Assembly (NCBI GenBank): GCA_021799715.1
Contig: JAJYZY010000019.1
Location: forward strand, 1-25,197
Direction of reading: 5' to 3'
DNA: 25,197 nt
Source of the DNA: Planctomycetota bacterium
GTDB taxonomy: Bacteria > Planctomycetota > Phycisphaerae > WQYP01
This document shows, piece by piece, positions 1-9,341 of the stretch; within the stretch, counting starts at the first letter, position 1; every line of letters begins with the position of its first letter. The notes beneath the pieces were generated by a model. That model searched no databases, was not told the DNA's origin, and saw nothing but the letters and a program-made list of their open reading frames with translations. A program made the position numbers and the translations under genes.

Positions 1-3000
1 CGCTGGAACTGAAATCCAGATTCAGCGTTTCACCGGCCCCGGTGAACGTTGCCCCATTTGCCGATGAAGCGTTGAGCGTGGTACCCGTCAGTTGCAGTGG
101 CGTGGCCGCCAGACTTACTGCCCCGCTGTAAGTCTGCCCACCGCTGGTGGTCACGTTTCCCCCTAACGATGTTGTGCCGCTGACAGCCAGAGACTGCAAG
201 GCCGTGCCGGTACCAACAGACGCGCCGAAACTGGCATTGGTGACCGTCGATGCGCCGGTTGTCCCAATATTCAGCGCATCACCGCCATTCACCGTGCCGC
301 TAAATGTGATTAACTGCGCGGTCGTGCCGTTATTAGCCGTCAGGGTAGCCGCCGCTGCGCCCAGGGCCACGGCACTGTTGTAAGTTTGTCCGCCGCTGGT
401 GGTCACGACACCGCCGGCAATGCTGGTTGGGCCGGTTACGGTCAGACTGGCCAACGCGCTGCTCCCACCCACCGCACCGCCGAAGGTCACATTACCCGTC
501 CCCGCATTCATGGTCAGACCATAGTTGTTGCCCACGGCCGAATCCACCGTTGATGCAAAGTCCACAAGACTGTTGGTTGTGGTCAAGGTGGTATTGGCAT
601 CGAGTGCCACCGCACTGTTGTACGTTTGCCCGCCACTGGTGGTAACACCTCCGCCATTAATGCTTGTTGGGCCGCTTACAGTCAGATTCGCCAACGCACC
701 GCCACCTCCCACCGCGCCCCCGAAGGTCACATTACCCGTCCCCGCATTGATGGTCAGACCATAGTTGTTGCCCACGGCCGAATCCACCGTTGATGCAAAG
801 TCCACAAGATTGTTGGCTGTGGTCAGTGTGGTGTTGGAGCCGAGTGTCACCGCACTGTCGTAAGTTTGTCCGCCACTGGTGGTAACACTGCCGCCATTGA
901 TGCTCGTTGGGCCGGTTACGCTCAGACTTGCCAACGCACCGCCACCACCCACTGCGCCGCTGAAGGTCACATTTCCCGTGCCCGCCGAGATAATCAGGCT
1001 GTCGGCGTTGGCCGTTGCGGCGTAAACCGTTGATGCAAAGTCCACGGAACTGTTAATTGTGGTCAGCGTGATCGGCGCGGCGGCCAACACCACGGGACCG
1101 GAATAAGTTTGCGAGCCAGTCGTGGAAACATTGCCAGTTAAGGTTATTGCGCCGGTGGAAACAGAGGTGGCGGCAATAGAATCCAGCGTTAAGGCACTGC
1201 CTGAACCCAGTGAAATATTTCCACTGGGAGCGGTTAGTGTTAAATTTGTCCCGGTCAATAGTGAATTATTTCCACCGGCGAGCAAAATGTCGCCATTTAA
1301 TGATTCAATTGCATAATTGGTTCCTGTTATCACACCGGATTCAAAGATACTCAAAGCCGGCAAGTCGCCATCCAGAACCGTGGCTCCCTGCGTTATTGCC
1401 AGCGTATGCGGTGCGGCGGTGCCGACGGTGTCCGCGAGCAGCAAGTTGGAAAGGTTTGCAAGGCCCAGAGTGGCCGCAGCACCGGTCGCGGCAAAATTCT
1501 GGGTATCGGCATCAATATGGATGGAAGTCAATACGTTGATGGGATTGCTTCCTGCTGAAGATGAAATGGTAAGGTCATTCGCGGTGATGGAACCCCCCAA
1601 TGCAACGCTGCCCGCGGTTGTGATGCTTAAATCATTCGGTGCGGTAACACCACCATTCAACAATACCGTACCCGCGCCCGTCTCGTTGATCGCAAGATTC
1701 TGTGTGTTGGTTGCGGATACTGCGTTTAATATTATTCCAGCACCACTATCGGATAGATTCACATTCGCAGCGTTGAGTGTCAAATTGCCGGAATAAGTCT
1801 GGCCATTGGTCGTGGTGACGTTGCCACCCAGTGAACTGCTGCCGGTCACGACAAGCGTTGCCAGAACACTGGCACTACCGTCAAACGCAGCATTGGTCAG
1901 AACCGGACCGGTGGGGTCGCCGATGGTGAGGTTAAAACCGCCTCCGGCAATTGTTGATCCAAATGTGACCGTGGCTGCGGTTCCACCGGCACTGCCAGTA
2001 GAATTCGCGAGCAGTTCGCTGGCCGCTGCCAGCGTCACGGCTCCCGTGTATGTCTGGTTGCCGGTGGTCGTGACATTGCCACTTAACGATGCCGTGCCGC
2101 TGACATTCAATGCCGCTAAACCGGTTGTTCCACCTACGATGCCCTCAAAGACCGCATTCGATGCCGTTCCGGCGGTACCAATGTTCAATGTATCGGCCCC
2201 GTTAACGCTACTGCCAAAAGTGATCGTTTGAGCAGTTGCGCCGCTATTGCCGGTCAACGTGATCGGCGTGGCAGCCAGGTTTACCGGGCCACCGTAGCTT
2301 TGGGCGCCGGTGGTGCTGATGTCGCCGTTAAGTATGTAGGTTCCGGTACCGGTGCCGTCTAAAACACCCAATGTGCTGATCGTCCCTAAACTGGCGCTGG
2401 AACTGAAATCCAGATTCAGCGTTTCACCGGCCCCGGTGAACGTCGCCCCATTTGCCGATGAAGCGTTGAGCGTGGTACCGGACAACTGGATGGGTGTGGC
2501 CGCCAGACTTACAGCACCGCTGTAATTCTGCCCACCGCTGGTGGTCACGTTTCCGCCTAACGATGTTGTGCCGCTGACAGCCAGAGACTCCAAGGCCGTG
2601 CCGTTGCCAACCGCGTTATCAAACGCAACATTGGTGACCGTCGAGGCAACGGATGTCCCAATATTCAGCGCATCACCGCCATTCACCGTGCCGCCGAAGG
2701 TCACCAGTTGAGTTGCGGTTCCGCTGTTGGCCGTCAATGTTATCGTCGATGCATTCAGCGTCACCGCACCGGTGTATGTCTGGTTGCCGGTGGTCGTCAC
2801 ATTACCGTTAAGCGTGTAGGTTCCGGCACCGGAACCGTCTAAAACACCCAATGTGCTGATCGTCCCTAAACTGGCGCTGGAACTGAAATCCAGATTCAGC
2901 GTTTCACCGGCCCCGGTGAACGTTGCCCCATTTGCCGATGAAGCGTTGAGCGTGGTACCGGACAACTGGATGGGTGTGGCCGCCAGACTTACAGCACCGC

Positions 3001-5329
3001 TGTAATTCTGCCCACCGCTGGTGGTCACGTTTCCGCCTAACGATGTTGTGCCGCTGACAGCCAGAGACTGTAATGCCTTAACGTTACCAACCGCCGCGCC
3101 AAAGCTTGCATTGGTGGCAGTGCCGCTGTTGCCGATGTCCAACGTCGCTTCACCGGCATTGGCCCCATTGACCGTTCCGCCGAAGGTTACGGTATTGGTA
3201 CCCGCCAGCAGCGTAAATGTGGTGGGCGTGCCATTATCCGCCAGCGTCACGTTCCCGGTGTATGTCTGGTTGCCGGTAGTCGTCACGCTTCCATTCAACG
3301 AGGTCGTGCCGCTGACAGCCAGAGACTGTAAGGCCGTGCCGTTACCAACCGCTGCACCAAAGATTGCGTTGGTGACCGTCGATGTGCCGGTTGTTCCAAT
3401 ATTCAGCGCATCACCGCCGTCCACCATACCGCCGAATGTCACCAGTTGAGCTGCGGTTCCGCTGTTGGCCGTCAATGTTATCGTCGATGCACTCAATGTC
3501 ACAGGACCGTCATAGCTCTGAGCGCCGCTCGTGATGATATTTGATCCAATTGAAATTGTTCCGCCGGTAATGCCCGTGCCGCTGTTCGGATTGATCACCA
3601 GCGATTGTACCCCGTTCGCGGAAACAGAACCGATTGTACCGGATATGGTGACTATGGAATTGCTGCCTGATTCGCCCGCATTCAGCACCACATTAAATGT
3701 TGGGACACCCGCGCCAGTTGAAGTTGATGTTATCGGATTGTTGATCGTGATGTCATTGGCGGCATCCAATGTGAGAGAAACGGTCTGGGCCGTGCTGAAA
3801 TTGAAGCTCGGCGAAATTGTGGAACTGACCGTAATACTTCCATTTCCAGTTGTGCTGCCATTATTGGTAGTGATCGTAACGTTGTCTCCCGCCTCCAATG
3901 CGGCTTCGATTGTACCGGTATCAGCAGTTCCCGCTGTTGTGTAACTGCCGGAACTTGCGGATAACGGTGCAAACGTTCCATGAGTTGGTGTCGCACCGGT
4001 CCAGTATCCCCCGGTGGATGTGGCATGAGAACCCGTGATTGTCACACTTGCCGGATCCAGCAACCACTCACCCGCGGCTCCACCACCCGCACCTGCCGCT
4101 TCAATCACCGCGCCGGGGCTTACATGCAGCACCTGCCCGGAAGTATCGACCAGTCCGCCGCTGCCCGTGGTTGTCGCTGAAGCATTTAAGATCGCATTGG
4201 AACCGATAAAATCATATTGGCTGGCATCGCTGTAACCGGTTGCCGAGGCCGCATCCGGCTTCACGCCGATTAAAATCTTCCCGCCGCCCTTGATTCCCGC
4301 GGCGTCCAGCGTGGCCGTTGCGTCACGGAAATGTCCCGCCGCATCCGCTGTGATTCCAATGCCGATATTGCCACCATTAATCGTGATGCTTCCACCGGTG
4401 GAATCAGTCCCCTGATTCGCCGCATCAAGAGTACCCGAAACCAGTACCGTTGAAGCCGCGCCCGCCGCCTTGACACTGACATGATTGGCCCGGATGGTAC
4501 CGCTGGTATTAATCGCCAGGGAATACATATCACCCGCGCGAATCGCCACATCCCCGCCGCGGGCGTCAATTGTGCCGCTGTTGCTGACGCCCGGAGTTGC
4601 GCCTCTGGCCTCCGCATTATCCGCACCGGCTACCCGCACCAGAAACGGCGATCCAAGTTTGCTGACGTACACATCACTGCCCGCCGCCATTACAACCATT
4701 CCTTCGGGCGTAAGAATGGTGCCGTTATTGGCGACATTGTGCGCAGCAAAGGTAACATCACCGGCTTTGATCACTCCCGCATTGGTAATCGAGCCGGTAT
4801 TATCGGTAAACGCGTTGACATTACTAAGGAAATCACTATCGGACAAATGCCCCGCAGCCGCATAAAGCTGCCCGACATTAATCACCGCACCCTGCCCAAA
4901 CATGACGCCGGCGGGGTTCACAAAATAAACCACGCCATTGGCATTCAGAGTCCCGTCGATTTCCGTAGGTGCCGGCCCGATGATTCGGTTGAGCACCCGC
5001 GCGGAAGCCGACGGTTGAATGAAATTTACCGTGTTGCCATGGGGAATGCCGAATTTCTGATAGTTGATAATCGTGTTGTTGGCTGCGGTAATCGTTGTAA
5101 CGTTTGCCGACTGCGCAAAATTCGCCGCCCCGGCGGCCACATTGGCTACTTGTATCGGCCCGCCGGCATGCGCCGTCAGAACGGGCAGGGACATAGCTGC
5201 CGCCGCCGCCAGCAGTCCCGCGGCACGCTGCCGGAACGCATTGGCACTCGTCGCCCTGGCAGCCGTTGAATGTACAAACAATCGGCCGCGGACATCAGCT
5301 TTTTTAATTGGTTTCATCTTGCCTGCCAT
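1..5329 (-). CDS. Two-partner secretion exoprotein (TpsA), filamentous haemagglutinin-like adhesin; partial, C-terminus beyond the window
   Basis: The frame is open from ATG 5329 to the left edge (at least 1776 codons, no stop seen). GGAGAAGAG just upstream of the ATG serves as ribosome binding site; a second in-frame ATG lies at 5317. An extended basic N-region (about residues 1-35) precedes a hydrophobic Ala/Leu core and a likely cleavage site after AHA near residue 55. Residues 60-260 match the haemagglutination-activity domain recognised by TpsB partners, including IINYQKFGI, NANGVVYFVNPAGVMFG (129-145) and repeated short N-G-T strands. The rest is low-complexity Thr/Ser/Gly/Ala/Asn beta-strand repeat, as in parallel beta-helix stalks, with an 80-residue module each containing T-x-G-x-Q-T/S-Y-x-G/S. 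Cys is absent or rare. The gene follows its transporter by 68 nt. In known systems such proteins mediate adhesion, biofilm formation or contact inhibition; which applies here cannot be told because the C-terminal effector region is missing. Confidence 0.9.
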   Translation of the reverse strand, partial: MAGKMKPIKKADVRGRLFVHSTAARATSANAFRQRAAGLLAAAAAMSLPVLTAHAGGPIQVANVAAGAANFAQSANVTTITAANNTIINYQKFGIPHGNTVNFIQPSASARVLNRIIGPAPTEIDGTLNANGVVYFVNPAGVMFGQGAVINVGQLYAAAGHLSDSDFLSNVNAFTDNTGSITNAGVIKAGDVTFAAHNVANNGTILTPEGMVVMAAGSDVYVSKLGSPFLVRVAGADNAEARGATPGVSNSGTIDARGGDVAIRAGDMYSLAINTSGTIRANHVSVKAAGAASTVLVSGTLDAANQGTDSTGGSITINGGNIGIGITADAAGHFRDATATLDAAGIKGGGKILIGVKPDAASATGYSDASQYDFIGSNAILNASATTTGSGGLVDTSGQVLHVSPGAVIEAAGAGGGAAGEWLLDPASVTITGSHATSTGGYWTGATPTHGTFAPLSASSGSYTTAGTADTGTIEAALEAGDNVTITTNNGSTTGNGSITVSSTISPSFNFSTAQTVSLTLDAANDITINNPITSTSTGAGVPTFNVVLNAGESGSNSIVTISGTIGSVSANGVQSLVINPNSGTGITGGTISIGSNIITSGAQSYDGPVTLSASTITLTANSGTAAQLVTFGGMVDGGDALNIGTTGTSTVTNAIFGAAVGNGTALQSLAVSGTTSLNGSVTTTGNQTYTGNVTLADNGTPTTFTLLAGTNTVTFGGTVNGANAGEATLDIGNSGTATNASFGAAVGNVKALQSLAVSGTTSLGGNVTTSGGQNYSGAVSLAATPIQLSGTTLNASSANGATFTGAGETLNLDFSSSASLGTISTLGVLDGSGAGTYTLNGNVTTTGNQTYTGAVTLNASTITLTANSGTATQLVTFGGTVNGGDALNIGTSVASTVTNVAFDNAVGNGTALESLAVSGTTSLGGNVTTSGGQNYSGAVSLAATPIQLSGTTLNASSANGATFTGAGETLNLDFSSSASLGTISTLGVLDGTGTGTYILNGDISTTGAQSYGGPVNLAATPITLTGNSGATAQTITFGSSVNGADTLNIGTAGTASNAVFEGIVGGTTGLAALNVSGTASLSGNVTTTGNQTYTGAVTLAAASELLANSTGSAGGTAATVTFGSTIAGGGFNLTIGDPTGPVLTNAAFDGSASVLATLVVTGSSSLGGNVTTTNGQTYSGNLTLNAANVNLSDSGAGIILNAVSATNTQNLAINETGAGTVLLNGGVTAPNDLSITTAGSVALGGSITANDLTISSSAGSNPINVLTSIHIDADTQNFAATGAAATLGLANLSNLLLADTVGTAAPHTLAITQGATVLDGDLPALSIFESGVITGTNYAIESLNGDILLAGGNNSLLTGTNLTLTAPSGNISLGSGSALTLDSIAATSVSTGAITLTGNVSTTGSQTYSGPVVLAAAPITLTTINSSVDFASTVYAATANADSLIISAGTGNVTFSGAVGGGGALASLSVTGPTSINGGSVTTSGGQTYDSAVTLGSNTTLTTANNLVDFASTVDSAVGNNYGLTINAGTGNVTFGGAVGGGGALANLTVSGPTSINGGGVTTSGGQTYNSAVALDANTTLTTTNSLVDFASTVDSAVGNNYGLTMNAGTGNVTFGGAVGGSSALASLTVTGPTSIAGGVVTTSGGQTYNSAVALGAAAATLTANNGTTAQLITFSGTVNGGDALNIGTTGASTVTNASFGASVGTGTALQSLAVSGTTSLGGNVTTSGGQTYSGAVSLAATPLQLTGTTLNASSANGATFTGAGETLNLDFSSS
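421..1140 (-). repeat. Three consecutive 240-bp units inside the TpsA gene
   Basis: Units 421-660, 661-900 and 901-1140 align without indels. The first two are nearly identical in their middle part (481-570 against 721-810); the third has diverged in its centre. Each encodes an 80-residue module carrying VTTSGGQTY, LVDFASTVDSAVGNNYGL and NAGTGNVTFGGAVGG or close variants. The preserved frame and length argue for tandem duplication under selection for the protein fold. Confidence 0.85.
1801..3540 (-). repeat. Further 240-bp modules of TpsA, including a near-identical 480-bp duplication
   Basis: The module hallmark (T-G/T-x-Q-T/S-Y codons) recurs close to every 240 bp, near 1801, 2053, 2293, 2533, 2773, 3013, 3253 and 3515. 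A block at 2336-2590 is almost identical to 2816-3070 (offset 480). The stretch 1-190 is a third close copy, at offset 2394 from 2395-2584, without indels. The repeats encode, for example, ASLGTISTLGVLDGTGTGTY and ANGATFTGAGETLNLDFSS. Confidence 0.8.
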
Positions 5330-5357
5330 AAAACTCTTCTCCATAAACAGGACTCAT
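5304..5357 (-). CDS. Possible 17-codon upstream ORF overlapping the TpsA start
   Basis: ATG at 5357 is preceded by GGAGGG with a 3-nt spacer and reads MSPVYGEEFYGRQDETN before TAA at 5306-5304. It overlaps the TpsA start (5329) in another frame. It could be a leader peptide that couples ribosomes to TpsA initiation, or chance. No homology is recognised. Confidence 0.25.
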   Translation of the reverse strand: MSPVYGEEFYGRQDETN

Positions 5358-5379
5358 AATCCCTCCATGGATAAGAGTC
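5351..5379 (-). promoter_or_regulatory. Imperfect hairpin between the TpsB and TpsA genes
   Basis: GACTC (5351-5355) pairs with GAGTC (5375-5379), and inside it ATCC (5359-5362) pairs with GGAT (5369-5372), separated by a small internal loop. It lies in the 68-nt spacer and overlaps the Shine-Dalgarno of the small upstream ORF. It may tune the TpsB/TpsA ratio; there is no U-tract, so it is not a classical terminator. Confidence 0.3.
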
Positions 5380-5397
5380 GTTCAAATCACAAAGCAT

Positions 5398-7557
5398 TCA
5401 ATAGCTTACAGAAAAAACAAAATTCACCTCACTGGACCCCGCGGTTACGCCACCCTGCCCGGTGGCCGCCGCGCTGACAGGATTCAGTGCCACGCCCCAA
5501 TCCACCAATGCACTGATATTTTTGGATATGGTAACTTTCGCGCCAATGCCGGTGCTGATCAGCGTGGCACCGGCCTCATAACTTTGCTTCTGGCTTTGCG
5601 CCACTTCCCCGCCATCAACAAACGCGCTAAGCACAAGATCCCAGTCCGGACGACCATAAGGCGTCTGCGGTGCTACGCGGAAAATATGGCCGAACAATCT
5701 GGTCTTGGGATCTGAATTGACAGGAAACAGCCGCGGTATGTGAAGGTTGTACTGTATGGTGCCGTAAATACCGCTGTCACCGGCGACAATCGATTGCGGA
5801 TATCCCCGCACGGTATACAACCCGCCGATAACCGATTCCTCCTGCGGAATCAGACGCTGTCCAAAGGCATATTGGCCGCTGAACCGAAACAGCAACTGAT
5901 TTGCCAGCGTACTGCGGCCTTCGGCAAAGTTCCGGTGAAACAGCAGCGGTTCAAGATAAAACGAATCCTCACCCGTCGCCCGTAAAATAGCCCAGGTGGG
6001 ATCCGTATTCAGGCGCCCAAGATTATTCAAAGACTGTTGCGATGCGTTGGTATACTGGCCCAGCACCGTTACACTCCCGTTCTGATGGGATGTATTGCCA
6101 GTGCGATTCAGGCGCAACGAAACATACGGCAGGAAGAAATCGGCCGTGGCGCTTTGTTGAAAACTCAGGTCGTCAACATGAACCTGCTGATATTGCGCCC
6201 CGGCCACGCCATAAACAAACAAATTTTTGAATTGCGCCAGGTTCAATATTATTTCACCACCGCCGAACGCGGTGCGCCCGTTGAAATTCAGATTACCCAA
6301 TCCAACATTGGACGCATTGTACTGCTGATAACCGCCGAAAATCCGCGCCTGCAGGCGATCTATGCCCAGAATCGGAAATTGATACGACACATTCACATCC
6401 TGGGCTTTGGTAAAGCTCGCAGTATCGTAATTAACGGTGAGAATATCATCATGGCCGGTCAATTGATCATCGATAAAGCCGAACTGCTCTACCAGTGAGC
6501 TTGTTTGCGGAGTGCCGGTATTGGATATTTGAGCATATGCCAGCCAGGGCTTGGTTTCGTGCACCAGATAATCCAGAATAACTGAATCCGGCTTATTTCC
6601 CGGTGAAAGCGCAATGCTGACCTGCCGCCCAGGCTGCTGATTCAGCCGCAATACGTAATCATCCAGCCAACGGTGTTCAAGAATATCATCCGCCGCCGCA
6701 TTGGTTGTGGGTTTGGCGGTGGGTTGAATCGGCGAATCAGCACGGATAAATGCCGTGCGCGCATCATTAATGGTTCTCTTGCCGCCAAATCCCTGCCCGG
6801 AGGCAATCGTTCGCACTTCCTGCACGATGGCTTCGTGGATTGTCAGTTGCAACGCCGTATTGCCCCGACTACGCAAATCCCTCCGGCCGCGGAAATCTTT
6901 CGCCGATACCTGGACATATACCCCGATGACTCCGGCCTGGTTCACATATTGAACCAATTGCCGCTCCATGCTTTCCAAGGCGCTTAGGTAAAAGCGGTGC
7001 ACTTGATGTTGCGCATTAAACTCGGAGAGTGTAAGGGTAATTGTTGGATACGCCGGCCGCACCGTCTTTTTCCCGGCCACCATGCGTCCCGCCGCCACAT
7101 ACCCGCCCTGAGACAGTGCCAGATGCAACGGCTTATTCATAAGTTCGGTGATCGCCGGCAGGATTTTCCGCGGATATTTATATGCCAGAGCAAAGCTGCC
7201 AACCGGGTATGCCGGACCATCCGTCCGTGTTGCCGCAGGCAATTTTCGGCTTGATGCAACCGTCGCTTTCGCGCCCGCTATCGAATGCTTTAATTCAGCA
7301 CCGGTAGCCGCCGGTAACGGATGACTGCCCACGGATCTGGCCGGCCCCGGCGCGGGCATGGGTTTTGTTGCGGAGCTTGGTTGACCCGATGCCATCAGGC
7401 CCACCACTGAATCCGCACGCGCATGGCCTGCGCTATAGCATCCCGCCATCATGACTGCCAACGCCAAGAGCCGCCGGGACGTATATGACTTCGTTGCCCT
7501 GCTGCGTGAATGCAAATCTTCAAAATGTGCTAATCTGCTCTTCGCACCGAGATTCAT
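5398..7557 (-). CDS. Two-partner secretion outer-membrane transporter (TpsB; ShlB/FhaC/HecB family)
   Basis: The 719-aa product is an Omp85-superfamily pore expected to export the adjacent TpsA across the outer membrane. ATG 7557 has AAGGGAG five bases upstream. A long basic N-region leads into a hydrophobic signal core (about 29-47, ending HARADS). Residues 55-115 are a Pro/Ala/Ser-rich linker. Residues 117-255 resemble two POTRA domains, with the second around 183-255. Residues 290-719 show alternating beta strands of a 16-strand barrel. Hallmarks are VRGY at 583-586 in the L6 loop (family VRGY/F), AFVDGG at 645-650, and a C-terminal strand ending VFSVSY with a terminal aromatic residue, as BAM substrates have. 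The length is larger than typical FhaC (about 550-580) because of the N-terminal linker. The gene is upstream of, and co-directional with, its substrate gene. Confidence 0.9.
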   Translation of the reverse strand: MNLGAKSRLAHFEDLHSRSRATKSYTSRRLLALAVMMAGCYSAGHARADSVVGLMASGQPSSATKPMPAPGPARSVGSHPLPAATGAELKHSIAGAKATVASSRKLPAATRTDGPAYPVGSFALAYKYPRKILPAITELMNKPLHLALSQGGYVAAGRMVAGKKTVRPAYPTITLTLSEFNAQHQVHRFYLSALESMERQLVQYVNQAGVIGVYVQVSAKDFRGRRDLRSRGNTALQLTIHEAIVQEVRTIASGQGFGGKRTINDARTAFIRADSPIQPTAKPTTNAAADDILEHRWLDDYVLRLNQQPGRQVSIALSPGNKPDSVILDYLVHETKPWLAYAQISNTGTPQTSSLVEQFGFIDDQLTGHDDILTVNYDTASFTKAQDVNVSYQFPILGIDRLQARIFGGYQQYNASNVGLGNLNFNGRTAFGGGEIILNLAQFKNLFVYGVAGAQYQQVHVDDLSFQQSATADFFLPYVSLRLNRTGNTSHQNGSVTVLGQYTNASQQSLNNLGRLNTDPTWAILRATGEDSFYLEPLLFHRNFAEGRSTLANQLLFRFSGQYAFGQRLIPQEESVIGGLYTVRGYPQSIVAGDSGIYGTIQYNLHIPRLFPVNSDPKTRLFGHIFRVAPQTPYGRPDWDLVLSAFVDGGEVAQSQKQSYEAGATLISTGIGAKVTISKNISALVDWGVALNPVSAAATGQGGVTAGSSEVNFVFSVSY

Positions 7558-8116
7558 CGAAACTCCCTTACTGCGTTGACATTTTGTAGTGCATTGAAAG
7601 CTTTACAACCATCCACCATTCATCATGGAGGTGGATGATGCCGCCAACCTGGCGACATTCGCAAGTCGACGAGGCATCGCCCAGTGATTTATGCGTTGAG
7701 TTGATTTTAATACCGGTGCGTCAAGCACCCCACCAACAAGATTTTCCGCAGCGTTACAAATCAACCCGGCGGACAAACAGCAATCCGGCACGGTAACGAC
7801 TATTTTACAACAATCGCGAAAAAAGCAAAACCTTAAAGAAGCGGGATTAAAAGTCGCATTTAACGGGAAAACCGCGCAATTCCGAGGCCGCAGAGGCCCG
7901 AATTCGTTATGCACCTGGTGGCGCGAAATGGAAAAGTCGATACGGTATATGGTGGATTAACGATTCGCGCCGAAAACAGCCCGATGCGGCTGCATCACGG
8001 TTGTTCGCTCAACGGCGTAAGATAGCCGAAATCCAATTTCATTCGTCAAAATCGGTGTCAATCATGCCGCGCCGGCTGAATGCACGCGCAACCTGCGGCA
8101 TACTTCCCCGGCAGAA
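7558..8116. other. 559-bp intergenic stretch without a convincing gene
   Basis: It lies between ychF and the TpsB gene and probably carries the TpsB promoter on the minus strand. I see no clean -35/-10 pair near 7557. Structures seen: a perfect 8-bp inverted repeat, GGCGCGAA (7920-7927) and TTCGCGCC (7964-7971); a GATGC-GGCT-GCATC hairpin (7983-7996); and an 8-bp hairpin CATCCACC (7610-7617) / GGTGGATG (7630-7637) about 50 nt upstream of the TpsB start. The only long frame here (7603-7914, minus) starts with GTG, has poor codon character and looks non-coding. Confidence 0.5.
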
Positions 8117-9205
8117 CTAATTAAAGAGAAAATGGGCGATATCGCCATCCTGGAATATGTAGGTTTTGCCTTCTGATCGCAGCTTGCCGGCAGCGCGTAT
8201 GGCGGCTTCATTTTTGTGGGTCAGCAAATCGTTGATGTTGTATACTTCCGCGCGGATAAAACCCTTTTCAAAGTCGCTGTGAATCACGCCCGCGGCCTGC
8301 GGCGCGCTGGCACCAACGGGAATTGTCCACGCGCGAATTTCCTTGGGCCCGGCGGTAAAATAACTTTGCAGCCCCAGAAGTTTGTACGCCTCATGCGCCA
8401 CGGTATCCAATGCCGGTTCACTCATGCCCAAATCCGCCAGCATTGCCGCGCGGTCTTCCGGAGTTAATTCCGCAAGTTCGGATTCCAGTTTCGCGCATAC
8501 CGGAACCACAACACTCCCCTCGGCCTGAGCGCGCCGGCGTACCACCTGCACCAGCGGCCCGTTGCCCTGCGGATCTGATTCATCAACGTTGGCGATATAC
8601 AGCACGCGCTTCGCGGTGATCGGGCCGAGATTATGAACAATCTTCCAATCTTCGGGTTTCCATGGAGCCAGCGAGCGCAGCGGCTTGCCCTGCTTGAGCG
8701 CCTCAATGAGCTTTTCAATAACTTCCACCGCAGCGATGGCTTCTTTATCGCCGGCACGGGCATTGCGTCGTTGCTTGTCAACGGTCTTTTCCAGGCTCTC
8801 CAGGTCCGCCAGCATCAACTCGGTTTCCACGGTTTCAATGTCGCGTTGCGGATCAACCTTTCCGTCCACATGCATGACATCTCCATCCGCAAAACAACGC
8901 ACCACATGCAATATGGCATCCACTTCCCGGATATGCGAAAGGAATTTATTACCCAATCCTTCGCCGGTACTTGCACCTTTTACCAAGCCGGCAATATCCA
9001 CCACTTTCAACAGCGCCGGGACGGTTTTTTCCGTTGCGATCAATTGGCGTATCTGTTCCAGGCGCCGATCCGGCACCGCGACCACCCCAACATTGGGTTC
9101 AATGGTGGCGAAAGGATAATTCGCGGCCAATGCGCCGGCATTGGTTAAAGCGTTAAACAACGTCGATTTTCCGACGTTTGGTAAACCTACAATTCCGACT
9201 TCCAT
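8117..9205 (-). CDS. ychF: Redox/translation-associated ATPase/GTPase YchF (OLA1 family)
   Basis: The 362-aa product has the full length and architecture of YchF, a universally conserved P-loop protein that binds ATP at least as well as GTP and associates with ribosomes. The Walker A/G1 motif GLPNVGKST is at residues 7-15, the G3 region [10 protein letters not shown] at 70-79, and NVDE at 206-209 replaces NKxD, as in the family. A helical (coiled-coil) insertion lies at about 130-175. The C-terminal TGS domain (about 281-362) ends [11 protein letters not shown]. The ATG at 9205 is preceded by GGGAAACACC, a weak ribosome binding site. It stands 136 bp downstream of the aldehyde dehydrogenase and is probably transcribed on its own. 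Confidence 0.96.
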   Translation of the reverse strand: MEVGIVGLPNVGKSTLFNALTNAGALAANYPFATIEPNVGVVAVPDRRLEQIRQLIATEKTVPALLKVVDIAGLVKGASTGEGLGNKFLSHIREVDAILHVVRCFADGDVMHVDGKVDPQRDIETVETELMLADLESLEKTVDKQRRNARAGDKEAIAAVEVIEKLIEALKQGKPLRSLAPWKPEDWKIVHNLGPITAKRVLYIANVDESDPQGNGPLVQVVRRRAQAEGSVVVPVCAKLESELAELTPEDRAAMLADLGMSEPALDTVAHEAYKLLGLQSYFTAGPKEIRAWTIPVGASAPQAAGVIHSDFEKGFIRAEVYNINDLLTHKNEAAIRAAGKLRSEGKTYIFQDGDIAHFLFN

Positions 9206-9341
9206 GGTGTTTCCCGTTTCGATCCGTTATCTCACAGTCAATGTCCGCCCCGCTTTATTTCATGCGGAGAGTGTTCAAGAGCCGCTCCTGACGCGGAAGT
9301 TATAGCACGTTTATCGCCTGGTGTCGCTGGAATATGCCGCC

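Noticed and set aside
421..3540. Regular repeats resembling a CRISPR array
   Set aside because: The period is 240 bp, repeats and intervals are both coding in one frame, and there is no short palindromic repeat or cas gene.
147..5477. Many plus-strand frames opposite the TpsA gene (up to 262 codons at 4481-5269)
   Set aside because: They are Pro/Val/Ala-rich mirror images of the Thr/Gly/Asn codons on the minus strand, lack ribosome binding sites, and disappear where the TpsA frame composition changes.
7603..7914. 103-codon minus-strand frame upstream of the TpsB gene
   Set aside because: GTG start without a good ribosome binding site, Cys/Asn/Pro-rich random-like sequence, and no domain or signal.
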